Shown piece by piece: positions 35,377 to 43,185 of a stretch of 64,000 nt of DNA. The position numbers were made by a program, and so were the translations under genes. This DNA comes from Candidatus Binataceae bacterium (GTDB taxonomy: Bacteria > Desulfobacterota > Binatia > Binatales > Binataceae). Every line of letters begins with the position of its first letter. Positions within the stretch are counted from its first letter, which is position 1. Below the pieces are notes generated by a model that saw nothing but the letters and a program-made list of their open reading frames with translations, ran no database searches and had not been told where the DNA came from. The stretch lies in assembly GCA_035508495.1 (NCBI GenBank), contig DATJMX010000036.1, positions 1-64,000 on the forward strand. The letters run 5' to 3'.

Positions 35377-35829
35377 ATGAAGCGCCGCGATCAAATCAAG
35401 ATGACGCCCTTGGAGCTTGAGGCGTTCCTGCGCGATGAAAGAAAGATCGCGCTCGCGACGATCGGCAAGGACGGCTATCCCCACGTCGTCGCGATGAACT
35501 ACCTGTGGCGCGACGGCGCGATCCTGATGACCTCCTACGGCAAGGCGCAGAAGGTCATCAACATCAAGCGCAATCCGAAGGTCGCAGTGATGGCGGAATC
35601 AGGCCGCAACTACGCGCAACTGCGCGGCGTGATGATCCGCGGCGAATGCGAAATCGCCGAGGACACGCCAACCGTCGAAGCCGCGATGCGCGCAATCCGC
35701 AGCCACGCCTCCGGCGAATCCAACGCCCAAATCGGCCCCCTGACGACAGCACCCAAGCGCGTGGTCCTCAAAGTAATCCCAAAAAAGATCACAAGCTGGG
35801 ACCACAACAAACTCGGCGGCGTTTACTGA
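35377..35829 (+). CDS. PPOX-fold (pyridoxamine 5'-phosphate oxidase-like) flavin or F420-binding protein
   Basis: A 150-residue split-barrel protein. MTPLELEAFLRDERKIALATIGKDGYPHVV is the usual start, then MTSYGKAQKVINIKRNPKVAVMAESG, the phosphate-binding strand. Members bind FMN, F420 or haem and reduce or oxidise small molecules. Adjacency to an F420-type luciferase-like gene favours F420, as seen in actinobacterial pairs, but no residue here proves it. The ATG at 35377 is preceded by GAGG at about 12 bases. The 266 bases that follow hold only degenerate C/T-rich and G/A-rich inverted stretches and no gene. Confidence 0.85.
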   Translation: MKRRDQIKMTPLELEAFLRDERKIALATIGKDGYPHVVAMNYLWRDGAILMTSYGKAQKVINIKRNPKVAVMAESGRNYAQLRGVMIRGECEIAEDTPTVEAAMRAIRSHASGESNAQIGPLTTAPKRVVLKVIPKKITSWDHNKLGGVY

Positions 35830-36095
35830 ATCCTGTTTCCTCCCCTCGTCCAACGAGGCTCTGCAAAACTCGAATTGACTGCACTTTCGTATGCGTTTTC
35901 AAGTCCCCTCTCCTTATCCCAGGGACAAGGATAGGGGACAGATTCCTCCACGACTCGTATGCAGTGTTTTGCAACGCGCTCTTGGTCAGGGAGAGGGATT
36001 CTCCCAGCCGAGAAATCGGTGATGCAAAGCTTTCCTGTACAATGGGAGGGCTTGGGATAGGTGCAGCGCTCGCAGCTCTGCAGTCGGAGGTTCCC

Positions 36096-36539
36096 ATGAT
36101 CAAAGGAAGTTGCCTGTGCGGCGGCGTGCGATTTGAGATCGCGAAAGCGCCTGGGCCGTTTGAGCTTTGTCATTGCAGCCGATGCCGCAAGCTGTCTGGC
36201 TCGGCGTTCACTGCCGGTCTAGGCGTATTGAGCGCAGACTTCCGGCTGCTCGAAGGCCGGGAGTTGATTGCGGTCTACGAGGCGCCGATTCTTCGTGAGC
36301 CGCCGCCCTATCGCTCCGCGTTTTGCTCGCGATGCGGCTCGCAGGTGCCGAATCCGCAGCCGGGCCAGGAATGGTTTGAAATTCCGGCTGGTCTGCTCGA
36401 CGACGACCCCGGAACCAAACCCGACAAGCACATCTTCGTCGAGTTCAATGCGCCGTGGTTTGCGATCGCGGACGATCTCCCGCAATTCGACATGCCGCGC
36501 CTGCGAGAACTGCGCGCGCGGCAGCCGAAGCGCCGTTAA
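36096..36539 (+). CDS. GFA/CENP-V domain zinc protein
   Basis: A 147-residue GFA-fold protein. Zinc ligands are in GSCLCGGVRFEI, CHCSRCRKLSG and FCSRCGSQVP. The C-terminal part (FEIPAGLLDDDPGTKPDKHIFVEF) is the normal family ending. GGAGG lies five bases before the ATG. Its role is unproven, as for the similar protein at 31151-31555. Its TAA overlaps the TAA of the convergent carboxymuconolactone decarboxylase-like gene by four bases. Confidence 0.88.
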   Translation: MIKGSCLCGGVRFEIAKAPGPFELCHCSRCRKLSGSAFTAGLGVLSADFRLLEGRELIAVYEAPILREPPPYRSAFCSRCGSQVPNPQPGQEWFEIPAGLLDDDPGTKPDKHIFVEFNAPWFAIADDLPQFDMPRLRELRARQPKRR

Positions 36540-36913
36540 CCCTGCTTCGTCTTGCCGTCGAGCTCGTCGAACAGCTCGCGCACTACGCGCATGCCGTTCA
36601 CCGCGATCGGCCATCCCGCGTAGTGCGCGAGATGAATCATGATCTCGGTGATTTTCTCGCGGCTGATGCCCGCGTTGAGCGCGCCGCGCAGATGCGTCTT
36701 CAGCTCGGGATTGCGCGCCAGCACGGTCAGCGTCGTGATCGTGATCATCGAGCGCTCACGCAGCTCCAGCCCTGGCCGCGTCCAGATTTTTCCGAAGAGG
36801 TACTCGACCGTGAGCTTCTGAAAATCCTCTTCCATCATGCCGGGCCGCGGCTCGACGCCGAACAGCTCCTTCATCCGCGCCGCGCCCTTCTGATAGTCCT
36901 CCGAATTCGCCAT
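36536..36913 (-). CDS. Carboxymuconolactone decarboxylase family protein
   Basis: A 125-residue AhpD/CMD-fold protein. YLFGKIWTRPGLELRERSMITITTLTVLAR matches the family core. HLRGALNAGISREKITEIMIHLAHYAGWP carries the conserved helix with the active His/Glu region. No CxxC is present, so peroxidase activity of the AhpD type is unlikely; a decarboxylase/isomerase-like role is the better guess. GGAGGT lies seven bases before the ATG. It is downstream of two acyl-CoA dehydrogenase genes on the same strand and probably part of their transcript. Confidence 0.88.
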   Translation of the reverse strand: MANSEDYQKGAARMKELFGVEPRPGMMEEDFQKLTVEYLFGKIWTRPGLELRERSMITITTLTVLARNPELKTHLRGALNAGISREKITEIMIHLAHYAGWPIAVNGMRVVRELFDELDGKTKQG

Positions 36914-36945
36914 CGTCGTTACCTCCAGTGTCTGCCCCAACACTA

Positions 36946-38085
36946 TCAGCGCAGGTCGCGATTCGTGTAGCCGAGGATCACGCGCGCGATGATGAGGCGT
37001 TGAATCTCGCCGGCACCCTCGTAGATGTCGAAGATGCGTCCGTCGCGGAAGCATCGATCGAGCGGATAGCATTCTGCCACCGCCTCGGGGCCCAGAATCT
37101 CGATACATCCTTGCGTGATACGCCGCGCGGCTTTGCCGCCTGCCGCTTTGGCGATCGAGGCTTCGACTTTCGGCGGATGGTTCTGCTGTTCGAGCCACTT
37201 CGAGCGCATCACGGTGAGCATTGCGGCTTCGTGCGCCGCCTCGAGCCGGATGAATTTGTCGACTATGGCGGACCGGCTCCTGGAGCCAGCGCGATAGTCG
37301 AGGTTGATTCCGCGCTCGGTGAGTTTTTCGCGCGTGAAGTCCAGCGCCGCGCGCGCCACGCCGAGCGCCGTCGCCGCCACCATCGGGCGCGAGTCGTTGA
37401 ACACCGACATCGTTGACTTGAAGTCACCCTTGATATGGTTGAATTCCGGAATCCGGCAATTCTCGAACAGCAGGTTGCAGGTGTCGTGCGAGCGGATGCC
37501 GAGCTTCTTGAGCTGCGGACCGACGGTGAAGCCCGGAGTGCCGCGCTCGACCAGGAAGGTCGTCATGCCGCGGCTGCCGTCAGGCGCAACGAAGCGCGCG
37601 AAGACCATCGCAGCATCGGCTGACGCGGCCTGCGAGATGAAAATCTTTTCGCCGTTGAGAACCCATTCGCCGGTTTCGCGATCGAACGTCGCAGTTGTCC
37701 GGATGTTAGCAGGATCCGAGCCCGCGCCCGGCTCCGTGATCGCAATCGCGATCGTGTAGTTCTTCCATTTCTCGATCTGCTCAGGCGTCGCGACTGTTTC
37801 GAGCACAGTGTTGCCGAGGCCCCACTTGCTGCGGCGCAGCCCCATGCCGCCGTACTCGACCTCCGACATTACGAGCGCGTGGAGAATACGCGGGCCGCTG
37901 CTGTGCGGCACTTCGGCCGCGAGCGTGACCACATCGGGAAATTTTGCCGCCTCGGGAAACTCTCTTGGCGGCAGCTCATCCTCATGCTTGTCGTAATAGT
38001 CGGCGTAGCCGCGCGCGATCAGCGCCTGCTGATGGGCGGAATCGAGAAGCTTCTCGTCGGTGGGAGTCAGTTCAAAATCAACCAT
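36946..38085 (-). CDS. Acyl-CoA dehydrogenase
   Basis: A 379-residue acyl-CoA dehydrogenase. IAITEPGAGSDPANIRTTA and GEWVLNGEKIFISQAASAD are the FAD/substrate motifs. FIRLEAAHEAAMLTVMRSKWLEQQ is the C-terminal helical domain, and the catalytic base is the Glu in FDIYEGAGEIQRLIIAR. It oxidises an acyl-CoA to the enoyl-CoA, passing electrons to ETF. I chose the ATG at 38085 because GAGG lies eight bases before it; an overlapping TTG start at 38115 is less likely. It forms a pair with the next acyl-CoA dehydrogenase upstream, perhaps as a heteromer. Confidence 0.92.
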   Translation of the reverse strand: MVDFELTPTDEKLLDSAHQQALIARGYADYYDKHEDELPPREFPEAAKFPDVVTLAAEVPHSSGPRILHALVMSEVEYGGMGLRRSKWGLGNTVLETVATPEQIEKWKNYTIAIAITEPGAGSDPANIRTTATFDRETGEWVLNGEKIFISQAASADAAMVFARFVAPDGSRGMTTFLVERGTPGFTVGPQLKKLGIRSHDTCNLLFENCRIPEFNHIKGDFKSTMSVFNDSRPMVAATALGVARAALDFTREKLTERGINLDYRAGSRSRSAIVDKFIRLEAAHEAAMLTVMRSKWLEQQNHPPKVEASIAKAAGGKAARRITQGCIEILGPEAVAECYPLDRCFRDGRIFDIYEGAGEIQRLIIARVILGYTNRDLR

Positions 38086-38111
38086 CTCAAAATCCTCGTC
38101 GCGTCCGATAG

Positions 38112-39191
38112 TCAAACGCCAACGGCGCCTTCAAGCACCGACAAAGTGCGGATGTCGCGGTACCACATCTCGACCGGGTTATCGCGCAGGTAGCCGTGGC
38201 CGCCGAGCATCTGGACGCCTTCGTCCGCGATCCACATCGCCTGCTCGACGGCGTAGGTATAGGCGAGTTGCGCCTCGCGGGTGGCGACCTTGCCCTTTTC
38301 GAGAATCGAGGCCGCCTTCCATACCATCCAGCGCATCGCGTCGGTTTCGATCCGCATGTCGGCCAGTCGAAACGCGATCACCTGCTTCTGCGCGAGCGCC
38401 GCGCCGTGCACCACGCGCTCCTTTGTGTAGGGAATTGCGAACTCCATGACCGCGCGGCTGGTGCCGCTCATGATCGCGGCGAGCGCCACGCGCGCCGAAT
38501 CGACGATTTGCTGCACATCGCATCCCGCAGCCTCGCCAAGGAGTGCGTCGCCAGCCAGCTCGACGTCTTTGAAACTCACATTCGCCATCTGGAGCGCCCG
38601 CAGTCCGATGCCGCGCTTCCTCTCGATGATGACGCCGGCGATGTTGCGATCGACGATGAAGGCTTCGCGCTTGTCATCTAAATTCGCGATCACGAGAAAG
38701 TGGCTGCTCTTCTCCGCGAGCGGAACCGGACCTTTGACGCCGTTCAGACGGTAACCGTTGCGCGTTTTCACCGCGCTCGTACGGATTGCGGATACATCGA
38801 AAGCGAAGTCGGGTTCGGCGATTGCCACGCTTGCGCTTCGATAGTCGTCGTCAGCGAAAAGCGGCAGGAGCTTTTTCTTTTGCGCCGCGCTGCCGTGTGC
38901 CGCAATCGCGCTCAGAAAACCCAGCGGCGCGGCAGCCGCAATCGCGAATGACGCATCGGCAAAGGCAAGTTCCTCAAGCGCGATCGCGTTGGTCACGCAG
39001 GTGCGCGCGGGCGCATCCTCATCGGCACGCGCCTGGATGACACCGGTCGCCCACAGCTCGGCGAGCGTGCGCGGCGAAATCGCCTCGCTCTCATCGGCCA
39101 CGCGTGCCGCGGGCCGCAAAGCTTTGGCCGCGAGATCCTGGAGCATCGATTGCGCGAGCTTCTGTTCCTCGGTGAGTTCAAATGAGATCAA
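38112..39191 (-). CDS. Acyl-CoA dehydrogenase, paired subunit
   Basis: A 359-residue acyl-CoA dehydrogenase-family protein. The N-terminus is ISFELTEEQKLAQSMLQDLAAKAL; the middle has VAIAEPDFAFDVSAI and NGYRLNGVKGPVPLAEKSSHF. The GSD-type FAD motif is weak (EPDFAFD). The C-terminus is GVQMLGGHGYLRDNPVEMWYRDIRTLSVLEGAVGV and keeps the Glu. Such shorter partners form alpha2beta2 enzymes acting on large substrates such as steroid side chains (FadE pairs). The TTG at 39191 follows GAGGTG; a longer start would run through the operator into the divergent GntR gene. It is probably GntR-regulated. Confidence 0.88.
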   Translation of the reverse strand: MISFELTEEQKLAQSMLQDLAAKALRPAARVADESEAISPRTLAELWATGVIQARADEDAPARTCVTNAIALEELAFADASFAIAAAAPLGFLSAIAAHGSAAQKKKLLPLFADDDYRSASVAIAEPDFAFDVSAIRTSAVKTRNGYRLNGVKGPVPLAEKSSHFLVIANLDDKREAFIVDRNIAGVIIERKRGIGLRALQMANVSFKDVELAGDALLGEAAGCDVQQIVDSARVALAAIMSGTSRAVMEFAIPYTKERVVHGAALAQKQVIAFRLADMRIETDAMRWMVWKAASILEKGKVATREAQLAYTYAVEQAMWIADEGVQMLGGHGYLRDNPVEMWYRDIRTLSVLEGAVGV

Positions 39192-39246
39192 TTCTCTGCA
39201 CCTCGATAGGTGGAAGCTGTTTGACTTTGACGAGGCCGGATAGTAA

Positions 39247-39257
39247 TGGTTCAACCA
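39247..39257. promoter_or_regulatory. FadR-type GntR operator TGGTTCAACCA at the regulator gene
   Basis: This is an exact TGGTnnnACCA palindrome in the 66-base divergent region between the acyl-CoA dehydrogenase gene (minus) and the GntR regulator gene (plus). It ends one base before the ATG at 39258. The position fits autoregulation and control of the divergent dehydrogenases. An identical 15-base extended site is at 31614-31628. Confidence 0.6.
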
Positions 39258-40073
39258 ATGAAAAGCAAGGCCGAGATCGTGGAAGGGGCGGAGGCGGCTG
39301 CCAGATCACGTGAACGCGTGATCGATCGCGCCGGGCGCACGGCGGAATTCAGGCGCATCAAGAGTCCGCGCGCGTTTGAGGAGATCGCCGAGCAAATCCG
39401 CAAGGAACTCGCGGCGCGCCGGCTGCGCGCGGGCGATCGTTTGCCACCCGAACGCGCTCTCGCCGAGCAGTTTGGCGTCTCCCGCAACACGCTGCGCGAG
39501 GCACTGCGCTCGCTCGAGAACGCGGGCCTGCTGCGTCTGCAAAAGGGCGCGACCGGAGGAGCCTTCATCCGCGAAAGCAGCGGCGACGCGATCATCATGG
39601 GTCTGCGCGACATGTTCCATCTCGGCGCAGTCACGCCCGAGCATCTCACCGAAGCGCGCGTATTGGTCGAGTCGATCGCGGTCAGGGTGGCATGCGAACG
39701 AGCCACGGCCGATGACATCGCAGCGCTCAATGAAAACGTCGCGGCTGCCGAACGCGCCGCGCGCGACAAGATCGCATTTTTCGATCAGGCGCGGATCCAT
39801 CTCGACTTTCATCGCATCCTCGCGCGCGCAACGAAGAACCCCGTGATGGTCATCGTGATGGAGGCGTTGGTCGATGTGATGCAGCACTTCATCGTCGCGA
39901 TCGGCCAGCAGCGCAATATCTGGGTGCTACCGTCGCGGCGCCGCTTCATGAAGCATTTCGCCGCTGGCGATGTAGACGCGGCAGTGACCGAGATGGAACT
40001 GCACCTGGAACGCCTCAACCGCTACTACCTGTCGCTTTTGAAGGAACAGCATCGTGACGCAGCGGCCGAGTGA
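39258..40073 (+). CDS. GntR-family regulator, FadR/FCD subfamily
   Basis: A 271-residue transcription factor. The winged helix-turn-helix covers about residues 40-105 (FEEIAEQIRKELAARRLRAGD, LPPERALAEQFGVSRNTLREALRS, LENAGLLRLQKGATGGAF). The C-terminal FCD domain is all-helical and contains HLDFHRILARATKNPVM with likely metal/ligand His residues. FCD regulators usually bind organic acids or acyl-CoAs and release DNA. Its operator TGGTTCAACCA overlaps the start region, and a longer start at 39246 would lie in it. It heads the ring-cleavage operon, with the CoA-transferase gene overlapping its end by 20 bases. Confidence 0.9.
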   Translation: MKSKAEIVEGAEAAARSRERVIDRAGRTAEFRRIKSPRAFEEIAEQIRKELAARRLRAGDRLPPERALAEQFGVSRNTLREALRSLENAGLLRLQKGATGGAFIRESSGDAIIMGLRDMFHLGAVTPEHLTEARVLVESIAVRVACERATADDIAALNENVAAAERAARDKIAFFDQARIHLDFHRILARATKNPVMVIVMEALVDVMQHFIVAIGQQRNIWVLPSRRRFMKHFAAGDVDAAVTEMELHLERLNRYYLSLLKEQHRDAAAE

Positions 40074-41253
40074 AGAAATCCTTGGCGGCGTGAGGGTTCT
40101 CGACTTCACGACGATCGTGTCGGGGCCGCATTGCACGCGCCTGCTCGCCGATCTCGGTGCCGAGGTGATCAAGATCGAACCGCCGGAAGGCGACTTCATT
40201 CGCGTTCAGCCTCCTATCCGCGATAGCAAGAGCGCGTACTTCGCCAGCCTGAATTGCGGCAAGAAGAGCCTGGCGCTCGATCTCAAGACGCCGGAAGCGA
40301 TCGAAATCATTCACGGGCTTGCGACAACTGCCGACGTGATAGTCGAGAATTCGCGGCCGGGGGTCATGGATCGTCTCGGCCTTGGATATGCGGCGCTATC
40401 GAAGTTAAATCCGCGTCTCGTGTATTGCTCAATTTCGGGATTCGGCCAGACCGGTCCGTGGGCGAAGCGGAGCGCATACGCGCCGATGCTGCATGCGGCG
40501 TCGGGCTACGACCTGGTGAATCTTTCGTATCAAAACGGACTCGAGCGACCGCTCAACACCGGGATCTATGTCGGCGACGTTCTCGGCGGCACGTATGCTT
40601 TCGGCGCAATTCAATCAGCGCTACTGAAACGAGAGCGCAGCGGCTCGGGAGACTACATCGATCTCGCGATGATGGATGGATTGCTCGGGATGCTGATATA
40701 CGAATATCAGGAAGCGCAGTTTCCGCCGCGTCCGCGCGTAACTACATTTCAACCGACTCGCGCAAAAGACGGCTACGTAATGATCGCGTCGGTAAAGCCC
40801 AATAATTTCGATTCCTTGGCGCGCGCCGTGGGGCATCCGGAATGGCTATCGGATCCGCGCTTCAATTCGCTGCGTTCTCGCTCGGAAAATTGGAGCACCT
40901 TGATGGCTCTCATCGACGAGTGGGCATCGACTCGGACGGTTGCTGAGTGCGAAGAGATCATCACGCGCGGCGGAGTTCCTTGCTCGCGATATTACACAGT
41001 GCGCGAAGCCATAAATCAGCCTCATCTCGAGGAACGCGGCAGCTACGAAATCGTTAACGATGGCGCTGGCGCGTTGAGGATACCGAATCCACCGTTCAAA
41101 TTTTCGAATGCCGCGTCACGCGCACGCGACTATGTACCTGCGCTCGGCGGCGACAATGATGAGATCCTGTCGCGCGTACTCGGATATTCGGATGCTCAAA
41201 TCGCGGCGCTTTACGGATCGCGCGTGCTTCATCGCGCGACCGATGCAGACTGA
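40054..41253 (+). CDS. Class III (CaiB/BaiF-type) CoA-transferase
   Basis: A 399-residue family III CoA-transferase. GGVRVLDFTTIVSGPHCTRLLADLGAEVIKIEPP, then ALDLKTPEAIEII, VENSRPGVMDRLGLGYA, LVYCSISGFGQTGPW, and the active-site Asp in TGIYVGDVLGGTYA. It would form the CoA ester of the organic acid degraded by this operon, or recycle CoA. It starts at a GTG inside the end of the GntR gene (20-base overlap), with AAGGA just upstream, so the two are tightly coupled. A paralogue lies at 4647-5843. Confidence 0.9.
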   Translation: MTQRPSEEILGGVRVLDFTTIVSGPHCTRLLADLGAEVIKIEPPEGDFIRVQPPIRDSKSAYFASLNCGKKSLALDLKTPEAIEIIHGLATTADVIVENSRPGVMDRLGLGYAALSKLNPRLVYCSISGFGQTGPWAKRSAYAPMLHAASGYDLVNLSYQNGLERPLNTGIYVGDVLGGTYAFGAIQSALLKRERSGSGDYIDLAMMDGLLGMLIYEYQEAQFPPRPRVTTFQPTRAKDGYVMIASVKPNNFDSLARAVGHPEWLSDPRFNSLRSRSENWSTLMALIDEWASTRTVAECEEIITRGGVPCSRYYTVREAINQPHLEERGSYEIVNDGAGALRIPNPPFKFSNAASRARDYVPALGGDNDEILSRVLGYSDAQIAALYGSRVLHRATDAD

Positions 41254-41272
41254 GTAACCGGAGGAAATCGAA

Positions 41273-42340
41273 ATGGGCGAAATTCTGGTAGCCGGCATTA
41301 CTCACTATCCCCCTTTGGCGGGACGCGATGAGGCCATGTCGTGGATTCTCAAGCGGATGCTTCAGAATCCTCAACTGCCCGAGCGCCTCCGCACACCTTC
41401 GGCGTGGCCGGCAGGGATGCGCGAGGAATGGGGCCTTGACGAAGGCACCGCCTCAGCCCGGCATCATCGCGAGCGGCTCCTGAAGGCGTTGCGAAAAACC
41501 CGCGCGCAAATCGATGCATTCCATCCCGACTTAATAGTCATTTGGGGTGATGACCAATATGAAAACTTCCGCGAGGAAATCGTACCGCCATACTGCATTT
41601 ATGCGCACGATACTTTTGAGTTCGGGCCGCCCGCTCACAACATATGGAACGAACCTGCCGACAAGAGGTTCCGGCTCCCGGGACATGTCGCTGCAGCCAA
41701 GTATCTGGCAAGCGGTTTAATCGAGGCAGGGTTTGACACTGCTTACTCGTATAGACCCCTGCACCATCCTCTCGGTCATGCGTTCGCCAATGGAATCCTT
41801 TACCTCGACTACGATCGGAAAGGATTTGCATATCCAACTATTCCATTCGCCATTAACTGCTACGGCCGCCAGGTAATTGCACAACGCGGCGGTCTGCCAA
41901 ACTTCGAGAATCCTCCCAGCGAAGCTCAACTCGATCCTCCTGCACCCACGCCGCGGCGCCTGTTCGAGCTCGGCGCCGCCACAGCGCGAATCTTCTCGCA
42001 AAGCCGCTGGCGTGTAGTTTTGCTGGCATCCTCTGGATGGTCGCACGCGTTCCTCACGGCCAAGAATCAGTATCTATTTCCCGATACCCTCGCGGATCGT
42101 GAAATGTACGACGCTTTGCGCACGGGTAACTATGATCTGTGGCGCAACTATCCGGCCAAGGCGGTAGAAGAAAGCGGCCAACAGGAATTACTCAATTGGA
42201 TGTGCATCGCAGGCGCGCTCGCTGAGCTTCGGCGGGCTCCCAAGGAAATGGAATTTATCGATACCTGGATCTTCAATTCGTCAAAGTGCTTCCTCGTCGC
42301 ACCTCCGCAAGCCAACCAGGACAGGATCACGCCATCGTGA
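41273..42340 (+). CDS. LigB-fold class III extradiol dioxygenase-like protein
   Basis: A 355-residue protein of the LigB/protocatechuate 4,5-dioxygenase superfamily. The first metal His is H11 in AGITHYPPL. A catalytic His equivalent is H258 in SSGWSHAF, and a likely metal Glu is E305 in QQELLNWMCIAGAL. The second canonical metal His is replaced: GDDQYENF (92-99) has Gln95 where LigB has His. The family opens catechol-type rings with Fe(II) and O2. The substitution may define a subfamily with another ligand set or another reaction. GGAGG precedes the ATG. It overlaps the next SDR gene (GTGA). Confidence 0.82.
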   Translation: MGEILVAGITHYPPLAGRDEAMSWILKRMLQNPQLPERLRTPSAWPAGMREEWGLDEGTASARHHRERLLKALRKTRAQIDAFHPDLIVIWGDDQYENFREEIVPPYCIYAHDTFEFGPPAHNIWNEPADKRFRLPGHVAAAKYLASGLIEAGFDTAYSYRPLHHPLGHAFANGILYLDYDRKGFAYPTIPFAINCYGRQVIAQRGGLPNFENPPSEAQLDPPAPTPRRLFELGAATARIFSQSRWRVVLLASSGWSHAFLTAKNQYLFPDTLADREMYDALRTGNYDLWRNYPAKAVEESGQQELLNWMCIAGALAELRRAPKEMEFIDTWIFNSSKCFLVAPPQANQDRITPS

Positions 42341-43152
42341 AGCTAAAGGGCAAGGTTGCGCTAGTAACAGGAACGAGCCCGAATATCGGCGGTGGAATCG
42401 CCGAAGGGCTTGCGGCAGAAGGAGCCGCGGTCGTGTGCGTGGATTCGCGCGCCGAAAACGCTGCGGATTGCGCGCACTACATTCAGAGCACAGGCGGCCA
42501 CGCGTTGGCTCTGACGGCGGACGTTACCGACGAGGCGCAAGTCACGCGGGTTGTTTCCTCGGCACGCGAGAGTCTCGGACGAATCGACATCCTCGTTAAC
42601 AATGCGGCTATCTTCAACAAGAAGGGTGTTGTCGATATGCCTCTGGACGAATGGCGAAGGCAGCTCGACATAATTCTTACCGGCGCCTTCCTCTTCACCA
42701 AGCATGTCGGCAATCTGATGATTGCGCAGAAGCGCACGGGCAGCATCATCAATATAATTTCGACCGCTGGCCACCAGGGCGAGCCGAATAACATTGCCTA
42801 CTGCACGGCGAAGAGTGGTCTCCTCAACTTCACACGCTCGGCTGCGATGGAACTGGTCACTCATGGTATCCGGGTCAATAGTTTGACGCCGACCGCAACC
42901 GATCCCTCCGAATCTCTTGAGCGGGCCGCGCGATGGGGACGAACTACCCACGTGAATACCGAACAGTTGCGCGCCGCTTTCGAGCCGTTTCGTAAGGGAG
43001 TGCCGATGCAAAAGCTGCCGCGGCCCTCCGATTACGGAAAAGCGGCCGCCTTCCTCGCGTCAGATGATTCAGAAATGATCACGGGAACCGATCTGCGCGT
43101 TGATGCGGGCGCGGTCGCTCGATATTGGGCCTGGGAACCTACCATTAAGTAG
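42337..43152 (+). CDS. SDR family oxidoreductase, probable diol dehydrogenase of the ring pathway
   Basis: A 271-residue SDR. The glycine motif is TGTSPNIGGGIAEGLA, unusual in having Pro-Asn before Ile-Gly. The cofactor strand VVCVDSRAE is acidic, so NAD is likely. NNAAIF, the Ser in NIISTAG, and the Tyr/Lys in YCTAKSG are present. The start is a GTG overlapping the LigB-like stop (GTGA). Its place before a Rieske dioxygenase fits oxidation of a cis-dihydrodiol to a catechol, but that role is inferred from context only. Confidence 0.9.
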   Translation: MKLKGKVALVTGTSPNIGGGIAEGLAAEGAAVVCVDSRAENAADCAHYIQSTGGHALALTADVTDEAQVTRVVSSARESLGRIDILVNNAAIFNKKGVVDMPLDEWRRQLDIILTGAFLFTKHVGNLMIAQKRTGSIINIISTAGHQGEPNNIAYCTAKSGLLNFTRSAAMELVTHGIRVNSLTPTATDPSESLERAARWGRTTHVNTEQLRAAFEPFRKGVPMQKLPRPSDYGKAAAFLASDDSEMITGTDLRVDAGAVARYWAWEPTIK

Positions 43153-43185
43153 TACTGCTAACCGGATTACTCAGTGGGGAAAATC

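Noticed and set aside
35830..36095. Possible small gene or mobile element in the gap before the second GFA gene
   Set aside because: Only short C/T- and G/A-rich inverted stretches are present, with no open frame that has coding character.
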